Positions 37,095 through 44,191 of a DNA stretch of 64,000 bases are shown here, one piece after another; position 1 is the stretch's first letter, and the number at the start of each line of letters is the position of its first letter. Source of the stretch: DIGJ01 sp041821315 (GTDB lineage: Bacteria > Bacillota > Clostridia > Lachnospirales > Lachnospiraceae). The notes under the pieces are model-generated. The model was not told the origin of the DNA. It saw only the letters and a list, made by a program, of their open reading frames with translations, and ran no database searches. The translations under genes and the position numbers were made by a program. The DNA is taken from NCBI GenBank assembly GCA_041821315.1, contig JBGUEO010000001.1, positions 248,001-312,000 of the forward strand, given 5' to 3'.

Positions 37095-37859
37095 ATGTTA
37101 AAACAAGTTATCCATGCAGTATTTTTTTATAATAACAAAAGAAAAATAGGAGTGTTTTTTTTAGTACTTGCATTTATTGGGTGTGTTAAGAATGCAGGGA
37201 ATACATTCTCTCAAGAGGCTATTTTAGTAGAAAGTACGGATAATGTAAAAAAGGTGGCATATCTTACATTTGATGATGGTCCTTCCATGATGACAGAAGT
37301 AGTATTGGACACTCTGAAGGCGGAAAGGGTGACAGCAACTTTTTTTATAATCGGCAAACAAGTTACGGAAGATAAGGTACCTGTATTGAAACGGATGGTT
37401 GAAGAAGGAAACTTAATTGGAATACATACGTATACACACAATTATAAAGAAATTTATGCTTCTGCAGATGCATATGTTGATGATGCAAAAAGAACAGCTG
37501 AACGAATCTATGAGGTTACGCAGATTGCACCTATTTACTATCGCTTTCCATGGGGAAGTGCAAATTGCTATGTTTCTCCTATTTGTGATGATATCATTAA
37601 CCAAATGGATAAGATGGGGTATGTATATTATGATTGGAATGTAAGTGCAGATGATTCCATTGGAAATCCTGCAAAACAAAAAATATTAGCTAATATTAGA
37701 AAAGATTACAGGCGATACAACGAGCCAGTCATTTTATTACATGATTCGTCGATTAATGAAAATACTGTAGAAATATTGCCAGAAATTATACATGAATTAA
37801 AAGAAGCGGGGTATGAATTTTCTACAGTAGATAAGCGTTCTAAACCGTGCCAATATTAA
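37095..37859 (+). CDS. Polysaccharide deacetylase
   Basis: This is a 254-residue secreted or membrane-anchored NodB-domain protein with an N-terminal hydrophobic signal segment. Motif 1 LTFDDGPS, motif 2 HTYTHN, motif 3 RFPWGSAN and motif 5 LLHDSS are complete, so it should be active on N-acetylglucosamine polymers such as peptidoglycan or sheath polysaccharide. Confidence 0.9.
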   Translation: MLKQVIHAVFFYNNKRKIGVFFLVLAFIGCVKNAGNTFSQEAILVESTDNVKKVAYLTFDDGPSMMTEVVLDTLKAERVTATFFIIGKQVTEDKVPVLKRMVEEGNLIGIHTYTHNYKEIYASADAYVDDAKRTAERIYEVTQIAPIYYRFPWGSANCYVSPICDDIINQMDKMGYVYYDWNVSADDSIGNPAKQKILANIRKDYRRYNEPVILLHDSSINENTVEILPEIIHELKEAGYEFSTVDKRSKPCQY

Positions 37860-37875
37860 TTATTATAAATTTTTA

Positions 37876-37904
37876 TTGAAATATAGGCAAATACAAAGTA
37901 TAAT
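37876..37904 (+). promoter_or_regulatory. Sigma-A-type promoter of the flagellin-like gene
   Basis: TTGAAA (37876-37881), 17-bp spacer, TATAAT (37899-37904), about 45 bp before the ATG. No sigma-28 (FliA) promoter is evident. Confidence 0.65.
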
Positions 37905-37948
37905 TAAGATAGAAGTAGTCAATTAGCCCTACAAAGGATGGTGATATT

Positions 37949-38659
37949 ATGTCAGTATCAGGAATTAGTAGTACAAATGATGCATATACGAAACTTTCTT
38001 CTATGAAGAATATTAATTCTGCAAAAGATAATGCTGCAGGTGCTGCGATTGTAGAGGGAATGAAGGCACAGGCGACGGAAAATAATGTACTTGCAGATGG
38101 GGCAGAATCAAAACAGGATATGCTAAGTGTAACAGACGGAGGATTACAAAGTATTTCAGATAGTCTTCAAAGAATGCGTGAACTTAGTATTCAAGCTGGA
38201 AATGCAACTAACACAGATAGTGATAAAGCAACAATTCAAGAAGAAATCGAACAGTTAAAGCAGGGAATTTCATCCACAGCAGGGAATACAGAATTTAATA
38301 CAAAAAAGTTATTGGATGGTAATTCAGATAGCAATGCCACATTAGGAGCACTTGGTATTAGTGACTATGATGTAACCAGTGGTGATTATGATGTTTCGGT
38401 AATAGATGATGCAATTAAGACAATTAACTCGAAACGTTCTAGTGTTGGAGCTACCAGCAATGCGTTAGACAGTACAGTTGCTTATAATAAATTATCCAAC
38501 GAAAATCTTACATCTTCGTTTAGTAAGATGGAAGATTTAGATGTTGAAAAAGCAGTGTCCGATCAGAAGAAAGAAGAAATTCTAAATGAATATAAGACAT
38601 TTGCTCAGAAGATGGAACAAAATCAAGTGCAAGGTACGTTGAATTTATTAAATATGTAA
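37949..38659 (+). CDS. Short flagellin-like protein
   Basis: This 236-residue protein keeps flagellin N- and C-terminal helical signatures (NINSAKDNAAGAAIVEGM; LQRMRELSIQAGNATNTDSD; a C-terminal helical region with VQGTLNLLNM) but almost no variable centre. Full flagellins are longer and lack the altered N-terminus seen here. No other flagellar gene is in the window. It may be a minor filament protein or a flagellin relative with another role. Confidence 0.75.
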   Translation: MSVSGISSTNDAYTKLSSMKNINSAKDNAAGAAIVEGMKAQATENNVLADGAESKQDMLSVTDGGLQSISDSLQRMRELSIQAGNATNTDSDKATIQEEIEQLKQGISSTAGNTEFNTKKLLDGNSDSNATLGALGISDYDVTSGDYDVSVIDDAIKTINSKRSSVGATSNALDSTVAYNKLSNENLTSSFSKMEDLDVEKAVSDQKKEEILNEYKTFAQKMEQNQVQGTLNLLNM

Positions 38660-38677
38660 AAGTTTAGAAACTTTAAG

Positions 38678-38734
38678 AACCTCAAATCAATCTATCTCGT
38701 ATACTATTAATGAGAGATTGATTCGAGGTTTTTT
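38678..38734 (+). terminator. Terminator that also contains the next gene's ribosome site
   Basis: AACCTC...AATCAATCT...CTC pairs with GAG...AGATTGATT...GAGGTT, followed by TTTTT, directly abutting ATG 38735. The only Shine-Dalgarno-like sequence for that gene (CGAGG at 38724-38728) is in the descending arm. Confidence 0.8.
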
Positions 38735-39634
38735 ATGGATAAGAGACAATTATATCCGGCAGAAGTGAAAACCCAAAACTTTGGAAGTTTTCAGGCAAAT
38801 GTTACTTCTATTCGTGATAATAAGCCAATTCCCGGGGCAAAAGTGAGTATTTCAATAACGGGTGAGCCAGATAATGTAATAGAACAGTTGACGACAGATG
38901 AGGTGGGGAGAACGGATGAAATTAATCTTTTGGCTCCTTCCATTGATTATAGTATGACACCTTCTGCAACGCAGCCTTATTCGGAATATACAATTTTGAT
39001 CGAGGCTCCTGGATATTTATCGGTAGAAGTAACGGGAGCACAGATACTACCTGATGTAACGGCTGTTCAACCGGTGCGATTGAATGATGCGCCCGAGCAG
39101 GATGCGGGAGAGGCAAGAAGTTATGTGATTCCACCTAATCGTCTATTTGGTGATTTTCCACCAAAAATTGCCGAAGATGAAATTAAAACGGTAAAAGAAA
39201 CGGGAGAAATTGTATTAAGTCGAGTGGTTATACCAGAATTTGTGATTGTTCATGATGGACCACCCAATGACAACACAGCCAAAAACTATTATGTGAGATA
39301 TCGGGAATATATAAAAAATGTAGCTTCCAGTGAGATTTATGCGACATGGCCGGAAGCTTCTTTATTTGCTAATATTTTAGCAATTCAATCCTTTACATTA
39401 AATCGTGTTTATACCGAATGGTATCGTAATAAAGGATACAATTTTACAATTACAAGCTCCACGGCCTATGATCATAAATGGGTCCCAGGAAGAAACATTT
39501 TCCGTAATATTTCATCTTCAGTAGATACAATTTTTTCAAATTACCTTTCCAGACCAAATGTTGTTCAACCGATTTTAACGCAGTATTGCGATGGCAAACA
39601 GGTTTCTTGCCCTGGGTGGATGACCAAGTGGTAA
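38735..39634 (+). CDS. 5' half of a SpoIID-like/peptidoglycan-binding protein gene, split by the tail element
   Basis: The 299 residues comprise a carboxypeptidase-regulatory-like beta domain (about 10-110) and most of a SpoIID-like domain: YIKNVASSEIYATWPEASL, an ILAIQSFTLNRVY helix, and QYCDGKQVSCPGW. The frame stops four codons after the TGACC core. The missing 3' part lies 17.1 kb away at 56743; joining restores ...GWMTQWGSKYLG in frame (423 residues total). SpoIID proteins trim denuded glycan strands during engulfment. This relative probably acts in the cell wall or sporulation, which is inference. It is likely inactive in the present configuration. Confidence 0.85.
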   Translation: MDKRQLYPAEVKTQNFGSFQANVTSIRDNKPIPGAKVSISITGEPDNVIEQLTTDEVGRTDEINLLAPSIDYSMTPSATQPYSEYTILIEAPGYLSVEVTGAQILPDVTAVQPVRLNDAPEQDAGEARSYVIPPNRLFGDFPPKIAEDEIKTVKETGEIVLSRVVIPEFVIVHDGPPNDNTAKNYYVRYREYIKNVASSEIYATWPEASLFANILAIQSFTLNRVYTEWYRNKGYNFTITSSTAYDHKWVPGRNIFRNISSSVDTIFSNYLSRPNVVQPILTQYCDGKQVSCPGWMTKW

Positions 39635-39640
39635 TAGCAT
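39603..39640. other. attL of the tail element
   Basis: Host half-site up to 39620, core TGACC at 39621-39625, then element half-site. The element arm ACCAAGTGGTAATAGC mirrors the arm at attR (56726-56743) with 12 of 18 complementary positions around TG, as serine-integrase attP sites do. Confidence 0.75.
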
Positions 39641-39726
39641 ACGGAAATGGGAAATCACAAGTATGAAGCATTTGAAGTGGTGTGATAGAAAAATAGTAGA
39701 CGATACTAGAAAGGGATGTTAGTTTA

Positions 39727-39756
39727 CCGTGCCAGAATTAGAGTATTCTGGCACGG
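39727..39756. terminator. Perfect inverted repeat near attL
   Basis: CCGTGCCAGAAT (39727-39738) pairs with ATTCTGGCACGG (39745-39756). It lies just 3' of the peroxiredoxin gene but lacks a strong T run on that strand, so it is a weak terminator or a barrier to transcription across the junction. Confidence 0.5.
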
Positions 39757-39773
39757 AATTCCTACTACTTCCG

Positions 39774-40415
39774 TTAGCATTCCGAACTTTTATAACACCA
39801 AAACCAGTCGATGCAATCGAGACCCATTGCTTGAGAGTCATTTTCACGAGCTAATAATTGGTCATAAGTAGCGGGAGGGGGAACCATAGCAGGATTATTA
39901 GGTAGCCAGTTAGCTGGAGTTACAACTTGACAGCGGTCGGTTGTTTGAATGGCTGTTAACAGGCGCAGTATCTCAGGAATGCTTCTACCGTTCGTTATTG
40001 GATAAATTAATATGGCACGAATTACCTGATCTGGATCAATGAAAAAAACGTTCCGGACTGCTTCTTGCTTACTGACGTTAGAAGCAATCATGCCATAGAG
40101 GTTTGCAACATCGGCCATACGATCTGCAATAATTGGGAATGGAATTTGTATACCAGTTAAAGCATAGATTTGATTCACCCAAGCTAGATGAGAAGGGTTA
40201 CTGTCTATGCTAAGACCGAGTAGTTTTGCATTTAATGCTTCAAACTCAGCGTTTGCTTGTGAAAAAGCGATAAATTCGGTAGTACATACAGGCGTAAAGT
40301 CTCCTGGGTGGGAAAACAGGATAAGCCAGTGCCCTTTGTAATCGGTTAGGTTCATTGGTCCAAATGTTGTCATCGCAGTAAAATTAGGGGCTCTCATACC
40401 AATACTTAAATTCAT
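39774..40415 (-). CDS. Peroxiredoxin (AhpC/TSA, Prx6-like) carried as cargo
   Basis: This 213-residue thiol peroxidase reduces hydrogen peroxide and organic peroxides. The peroxidatic Cys is C44 in PGDFTPVC, and the C-terminal CIDWFWC motif supplies likely resolving cysteines as in archaeal-type 2-Cys Prx6. There is no signal peptide. It lies inside the element, 140 bp from attL, facing away from the tail genes. It is presumably an accessory gene giving the host oxidative protection, a role inferred from the family. Confidence 0.88.
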   Translation of the reverse strand: MNLSIGMRAPNFTAMTTFGPMNLTDYKGHWLILFSHPGDFTPVCTTEFIAFSQANAEFEALNAKLLGLSIDSNPSHLAWVNQIYALTGIQIPFPIIADRMADVANLYGMIASNVSKQEAVRNVFFIDPDQVIRAILIYPITNGRSIPEILRLLTAIQTTDRCQVVTPANWLPNNPAMVPPPATYDQLLARENDSQAMGLDCIDWFWCYKSSEC

Positions 40416-40586
40416 AAATGTACCTTAAAAAATAGTTTATACTATTATATGACAGATAGTGCAAAGGATATGTTAAAAAAATGTTTCCAATGATCCTCGT
40501 AAGTATCTTGATTGAAACGGTGCAGAGTTATTTCTCTGCATTTTCACCATATAGTTCTTGTTGAGCAGTAGTTTTCACCTAAGTAT

Positions 40587-42080
40587 TTACCGATACAAAA
40601 AGTAAATATCAACCCGATTTAGTTCTTTTTGGAATACAATTTTTTGAATGATTGTTCGGATTGCAACTGCTTTTTCATCATAGGAAAAGTCATTGGAAGC
40701 AAGAACCGAGTAAATGCCTTTGATTCGATGTTGTAAAACAGGGTTCGTTGCGTCATATTTGGCTTGCAGGTCTGATTTTTTTAACAGATCCATAAGAGAT
40801 AGTTGGTCGTTTCGTAATACGTTCTTATTTATTTTATATTCTGAAAGGGAGTCAATGCCATCGATGTAAGCTTGCTTGACCCGCTCTTCCTTTTCACTAA
40901 GTTTCTTAAGTTGTGAGAGTATTCGTTCATGGTCATCGTAGGGGGAAGGGCATTTATGTGCTAGCTCATAATCAAAATCACCGGTTTGGTAAGCATATTT
41001 TATGGCATCCAAAATAATAGGTTCTATCTTTAACATACTTATGTGATGGGAAATTTTACAAAGTCCTTTATGATATCCATAGCATTGTAGATAAAAGTAC
41101 TTTTTTTCGGTATTTTTTTTTTGTGTGAAACCAATGGTAAGAGAACGTCCGCAAGCGGAGCACTTTACCATGCCGCTCAGCCAATGCTTTTGGTTATATA
41201 CGGGTTTTGATTTATATGGCCGATATTCGTTTTCAAGACGGTCTTTTGCAGCGTTATATAGATATTCTGAGATAATTGGCTCGAAATCGCCTTTTGTTAT
41301 AATCCAATCTTTTTCGTCTTTTATCTGTTTTGTCGCATTGTTCGTAACATTCCACCTAGTGTATCCACAGTAATGAATGTTTTTGAGGATATACTCAATA
41401 CTTCTTTTTTGAAAGAGATTTCCAGATTTTGTAGTAAATCCCATTTTATTTAATTGAATTGCTATAGCATAGATTGACATATGATCGTCTACATACATGT
41501 GGAAGATAGACTGTATGATTTTGGCATTTGGTTTATCAATGACAGGAGGTTTTCCTTTTATGGCAATTTGATAACCGAGCGGTGGACTTGCCTGATAGCC
41601 ACCTAATTCTGCTCGTTTATGCATTCCACGGAAGACATCACCAGAGAGGCGAATGGAGTAATATTCATCCATCCACTCAATAATACGCTCAATTAGTTTG
41701 CCAAATACATCATCAGAGATGTATTCCGACACACTGACTACGTCAACATTATCTTTTTTTAGCATAGACTTATAAACAATAGATTCTTCTTGATTTCTTG
41801 CAAATCGGCTGTATTTCCAAACGAGAATGGCATCAAAAGGATGGCTCTTGTCTTTTGCAATTCCAATCATTCGCTGAAACTCTGGACGCCTTTTGGCGGT
41901 TCTTCCCGATATCCCAAGCTCCCAAAAGACAAATTCATTTGGTACTAGGTATTTATTTTGCATTGCATATTCTAGCAGTTTATCTTTTTGAGATTCTGGG
42001 GACAGCTCTTCTTGTTTATCCGTGGATACACGGATGTAGAGGGCAGCCACTTTTTGATTTCTTTGTTTTTCCTCATTCAT
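40587..42080 (-). CDS. Large serine recombinase (site-specific integrase)
   Basis: This is a 497-residue serine integrase. The N-terminal resolvase domain has catalytic Ser19 in YIRVSTDKQ and the downstream WKYSRFARN motif. A recombinase domain (GYQASPPLGYQI, then TKSGNLFQKRSIEYILKN read in parts) and a zinc-ribbon (CSACGRSL...CYGYHKGLC) follow, with a coiled-coil near 385-420. It should catalyse TG-core crossover between attL and attR with a directionality factor. AAGGAG precedes ATG 42080. Confidence 0.92.
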   Translation of the reverse strand: MNEEKQRNQKVAALYIRVSTDKQEELSPESQKDKLLEYAMQNKYLVPNEFVFWELGISGRTAKRRPEFQRMIGIAKDKSHPFDAILVWKYSRFARNQEESIVYKSMLKKDNVDVVSVSEYISDDVFGKLIERIIEWMDEYYSIRLSGDVFRGMHKRAELGGYQASPPLGYQIAIKGKPPVIDKPNAKIIQSIFHMYVDDHMSIYAIAIQLNKMGFTTKSGNLFQKRSIEYILKNIHYCGYTRWNVTNNATKQIKDEKDWIITKGDFEPIISEYLYNAAKDRLENEYRPYKSKPVYNQKHWLSGMVKCSACGRSLTIGFTQKKNTEKKYFYLQCYGYHKGLCKISHHISMLKIEPIILDAIKYAYQTGDFDYELAHKCPSPYDDHERILSQLKKLSEKEERVKQAYIDGIDSLSEYKINKNVLRNDQLSLMDLLKKSDLQAKYDATNPVLQHRIKGIYSVLASNDFSYDEKAVAIRTIIQKIVFQKELNRVDIYFLYR

Positions 42081-42124
42081 CCTACCAACTCCTTAGTTAT
42101 GTTTATTAAAAATGGATAAAAAAA

Positions 42125-42148
42125 ATACACCTATTTTAAAATAGGTGT
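42125..42148 (-). terminator. Perfect palindromic terminator between immA and the recombinase
   Basis: TACACCTATTTT pairs with AAAATAGGTGTA with no mismatch, followed on the minus strand by a T8 run. It would stop transcripts from the ImmA gene before the recombinase gene. Confidence 0.75.
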
Positions 42149-42179
42149 AGATGAAATCTTGCTTGATAGTAAAAGCACA

Positions 42180-42710
42180 TTATTCGTAGATGGAGGGAGG
42201 ATTTCCTATTAAATTTTTATATACACTTAATGTTGGTTCGAAGTAGATGGTATATTCATTGTATTTTGCATAGATTCCAAATTTTTCTTTATAGTAAGAA
42301 AGTGCATCGTTTAGATATGGCTCAGAAACCCCTAAGTAATCAGCCATTTCACATAGGTTGGAACAACGTTTCTCATATGCACCTATAATGCCTTTAAGTG
42401 CAATTGTTTTATCATAAGCCCATACTCTTGCCTTTCGTTCTTGTTTGATGCAATCCGTCCGTTTACAATCTAAAATATTACCATCCGATGTAGCATGATG
42501 ACCTAATTCTTCCGCAAGCACACAATAGCGTTCGCAATTTTTTTCTAAAATGCGATTTAATGCAATCGTTCCATCCACGTATAATCCTTTTATACGCAGA
42601 TTATCAAAGGGTACTTTTTCTTCGACTGTCAATCCATTATCCGATGCTTCTTGTAATAATTCCTCATATTTATTCAATGTATCAACCCCTGTAATTTTAT
42701 ACTGTCTCAT
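42180..42710 (-). CDS. ImmA/IrrE-like protease
   Basis: This is a 176-residue protein with the short metallopeptidase-like motif LAEELGHH (67-72), where the first zinc His of HEXXH is Glu, a variant common in phage members. ImmA proteins cut a partner ImmR repressor to derepress mobile elements. A C-terminal segment EMADYLGVSEPYLNDAL resembles a helix-turn-helix. No separate ImmR-like repressor gene is seen, which is unusual. It is divergent from the tail operon. Confidence 0.78.
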   Translation of the reverse strand: MRQYKITGVDTLNKYEELLQEASDNGLTVEEKVPFDNLRIKGLYVDGTIALNRILEKNCERYCVLAEELGHHATSDGNILDCKRTDCIKQERKARVWAYDKTIALKGIIGAYEKRCSNLCEMADYLGVSEPYLNDALSYYKEKFGIYAKYNEYTIYFEPTLSVYKNLIGNPPSIYE

Positions 42711-42798
42711 AGTTCCAATCGGATATGTTCGATAAAATTTCTATATTAAAATCGTCACATTATTAGTCTGCAATCTAAAAAAAATAGATAATAAACTA

Positions 42799-42831
42799 TT
42801 GACAATTAGAATAAAACCTAATATAATTAGG
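42799..42831 (+). promoter_or_regulatory. Consensus promoter of the tail operon with overlapping operator
   Basis: TTGACA (42799-42804), exactly 17 bp, TATAAT (42822-42827): a perfect sigma-A consensus. The inverted repeat CCTAAT-ATA-ATTAGG (42817-42831) covers the -10 box, an ideal repressor-binding position. Confidence 0.8.
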
Positions 42832-43039
42832 TTACAAACTAATAACACAGGCAGATGAGAAAAAACGTGAAGTTCAAAATCTAAGCTGTTGTGGTAATCA
42901 TAGTCTGTAAACTAATAGTAGGGTATTTTATAAAGTTTGTCAATAGTATCAAATGGCTGATTTTATAATTCAAATTAAAAATCTATTAGTTGTAACAAGT
43001 ATAACAAAACATTCATACATTAAATAGGGGTGATTTTAT

Positions 43040-43198
43040 ATGAAATTATCATTCAAATGTTTTGTTAGCGTTCCAGGTCAAAAATGCGAAATTTTGCTGG
43101 AAGAAATGGATGACGAAAAGAGAAAGCATATGGTTGAGAGAGGGACGGTTGCATTTATGAAAGAACTTAATATAACGGCCACTAAAATTTCTAGATAA
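43040..43198 (+). CDS. Small hypothetical protein (52 residues)
   Basis: This 52-residue basic/acidic mixed protein is the first gene behind the strong promoter and is flanked by AACTAATA repeats. It has a clear AGGGGTG ribosome site. No family is recognised. Position and size are compatible with a regulator or a recombination directionality factor for the serine recombinase, but there is no sequence proof. Confidence 0.6.
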   Translation: MKLSFKCFVSVPGQKCEILLEEMDDEKRKHMVERGTVAFMKELNITATKISR

Positions 43199-43315
43199 TA
43201 TCTATGCTATTTTGTATGAGTGAATGCGTCATTTTAGTATTGTTGGACGTAAACTAATAAGAGGCATGCGTGGACGAAACCACGAAAAAAGAATGTATGC
43301 GAAAGGAATGAATCA

Positions 43316-43765
43316 ATGAAAGAAAAAGTTTTACAAAAGATAGAAGGATTAACCAAAGAACAAATAAACAAAATCGTTTTATTATCAAAAGAGGAATTAG
43401 AATGTTTTATTCCAAAGAAACGATTCGATGCTTTGAATGAAAAGAAAAAGGATTTGGAACAGCGAATTAATGAAAAGGATGAACAAATAAAGATTCTGAG
43501 TAAAAGAAATAGTTTTGAACTTCAAAGAAATAATCAAAAAATAGTAAAGGAATTTGAACGTAAAATAGCAGATCTAACAATCAATTCCGTTTTAAGGGAC
43601 AAGCTAATGGATGCGAACTACCCAGATTTATTAATTAGTAAGATTGATAAAAGCAAATTATCTGTAAACGAGGATGGAATAGTTTTAGGTATTGAAGAGC
43701 AGATAGCGAGGATGAAAGAAGTTTATAACGATATGTTTCCAAGCATTAAGAAAGAGGGGAATTAG
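43316..43765 (+). CDS. Gp20/scaffold-like phage protein
   Basis: This is a 149-residue, highly charged coiled-coil protein (residues about 40-95), then an ADLTINSVLRDKLMDANYPDLL and GIVLGIEEQI tail. This layout resembles phage minor structural Gp20/scaffold proteins that normally assist capsid assembly. No capsid gene accompanies it, so it may be a leftover of a head module or repurposed. AAAGGAATG lies upstream. Confidence 0.6.
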   Translation: MKEKVLQKIEGLTKEQINKIVLLSKEELECFIPKKRFDALNEKKKDLEQRINEKDEQIKILSKRNSFELQRNNQKIVKEFERKIADLTINSVLRDKLMDANYPDLLISKIDKSKLSVNEDGIVLGIEEQIARMKEVYNDMFPSIKKEGN

Positions 43766-43768
43766 AAA

Positions 43769-44176
43769 ATGATAAATAGCATAAAACAAGAGATTGCAAG
43801 TAAATTGGTAGAACATTTCGAGGGCAGTATGATATATAACGACGATATGCTGCAAGAGAGTACGAAACCTGCTTTTTTAATTACGATAACACAACAAACA
43901 TTTTCTAGACGATTAAACGCAAAAACCCAAAGTACGATTTCCTTTGATATTGCATATTTTAGTGGAAGCCCTGCATCCGAAATAAGCACAGATTGCCAAA
44001 TGGTTCAACAAGAGTTATTTCGTATATTTGATTGCTTAGGTAATTTCCGAGTAAACAGTAGGCGAGCAAAAATTACGGATCACGTACTGCATTTTATGTT
44101 TGATATTAGTTATTTAGAAGTAAAGGTTCAAGCAGAAACAACAATGAAATCTCAAACAATAAATACAAATTTATAG
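43769..44176 (+). CDS. Tail completion/terminator-like protein (XkdJ region)
   Basis: This 135-residue protein stands immediately before the sheath gene, the usual place of the tail-completion protein (DUF6838-like). MINSIKQEIASKLVEHF and SFDIAYF are consistent with it. It probably caps the tail tube at the end opposite the baseplate. It follows the scaffold-like gene by 3 bp. Confidence 0.65.
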   Translation: MINSIKQEIASKLVEHFEGSMIYNDDMLQESTKPAFLITITQQTFSRRLNAKTQSTISFDIAYFSGSPASEISTDCQMVQQELFRIFDCLGNFRVNSRRAKITDHVLHFMFDISYLEVKVQAETTMKSQTINTNL

Positions 44177-44191
44177 AAAGAAGGTAGAACA

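Larger units (their letters stand above)
42763..43259. repeat. Five dispersed AACTAATA repeats in the element's control region
   Basis: (G/A)ACTAATA occurs at about 42762-42769 (minus), 42837-42844, 42909-42916, 42984-42991 (minus) and 43252-43259. Three copies share a longer GTAAACTAATA or ACAAACTAATA core. These are probable binding sites for an element regulator. The span includes the noncoding stretch 42711-43039. Confidence 0.55.

Noticed and set aside
42081..42124. Sigma-K or sigma-E promoter for the recombinase (CATAACTAA on the minus strand)
   Set aside because: The match to CATANNNTA is incomplete and no -35 element is clear; the idea is attractive but the sequence does not support it.
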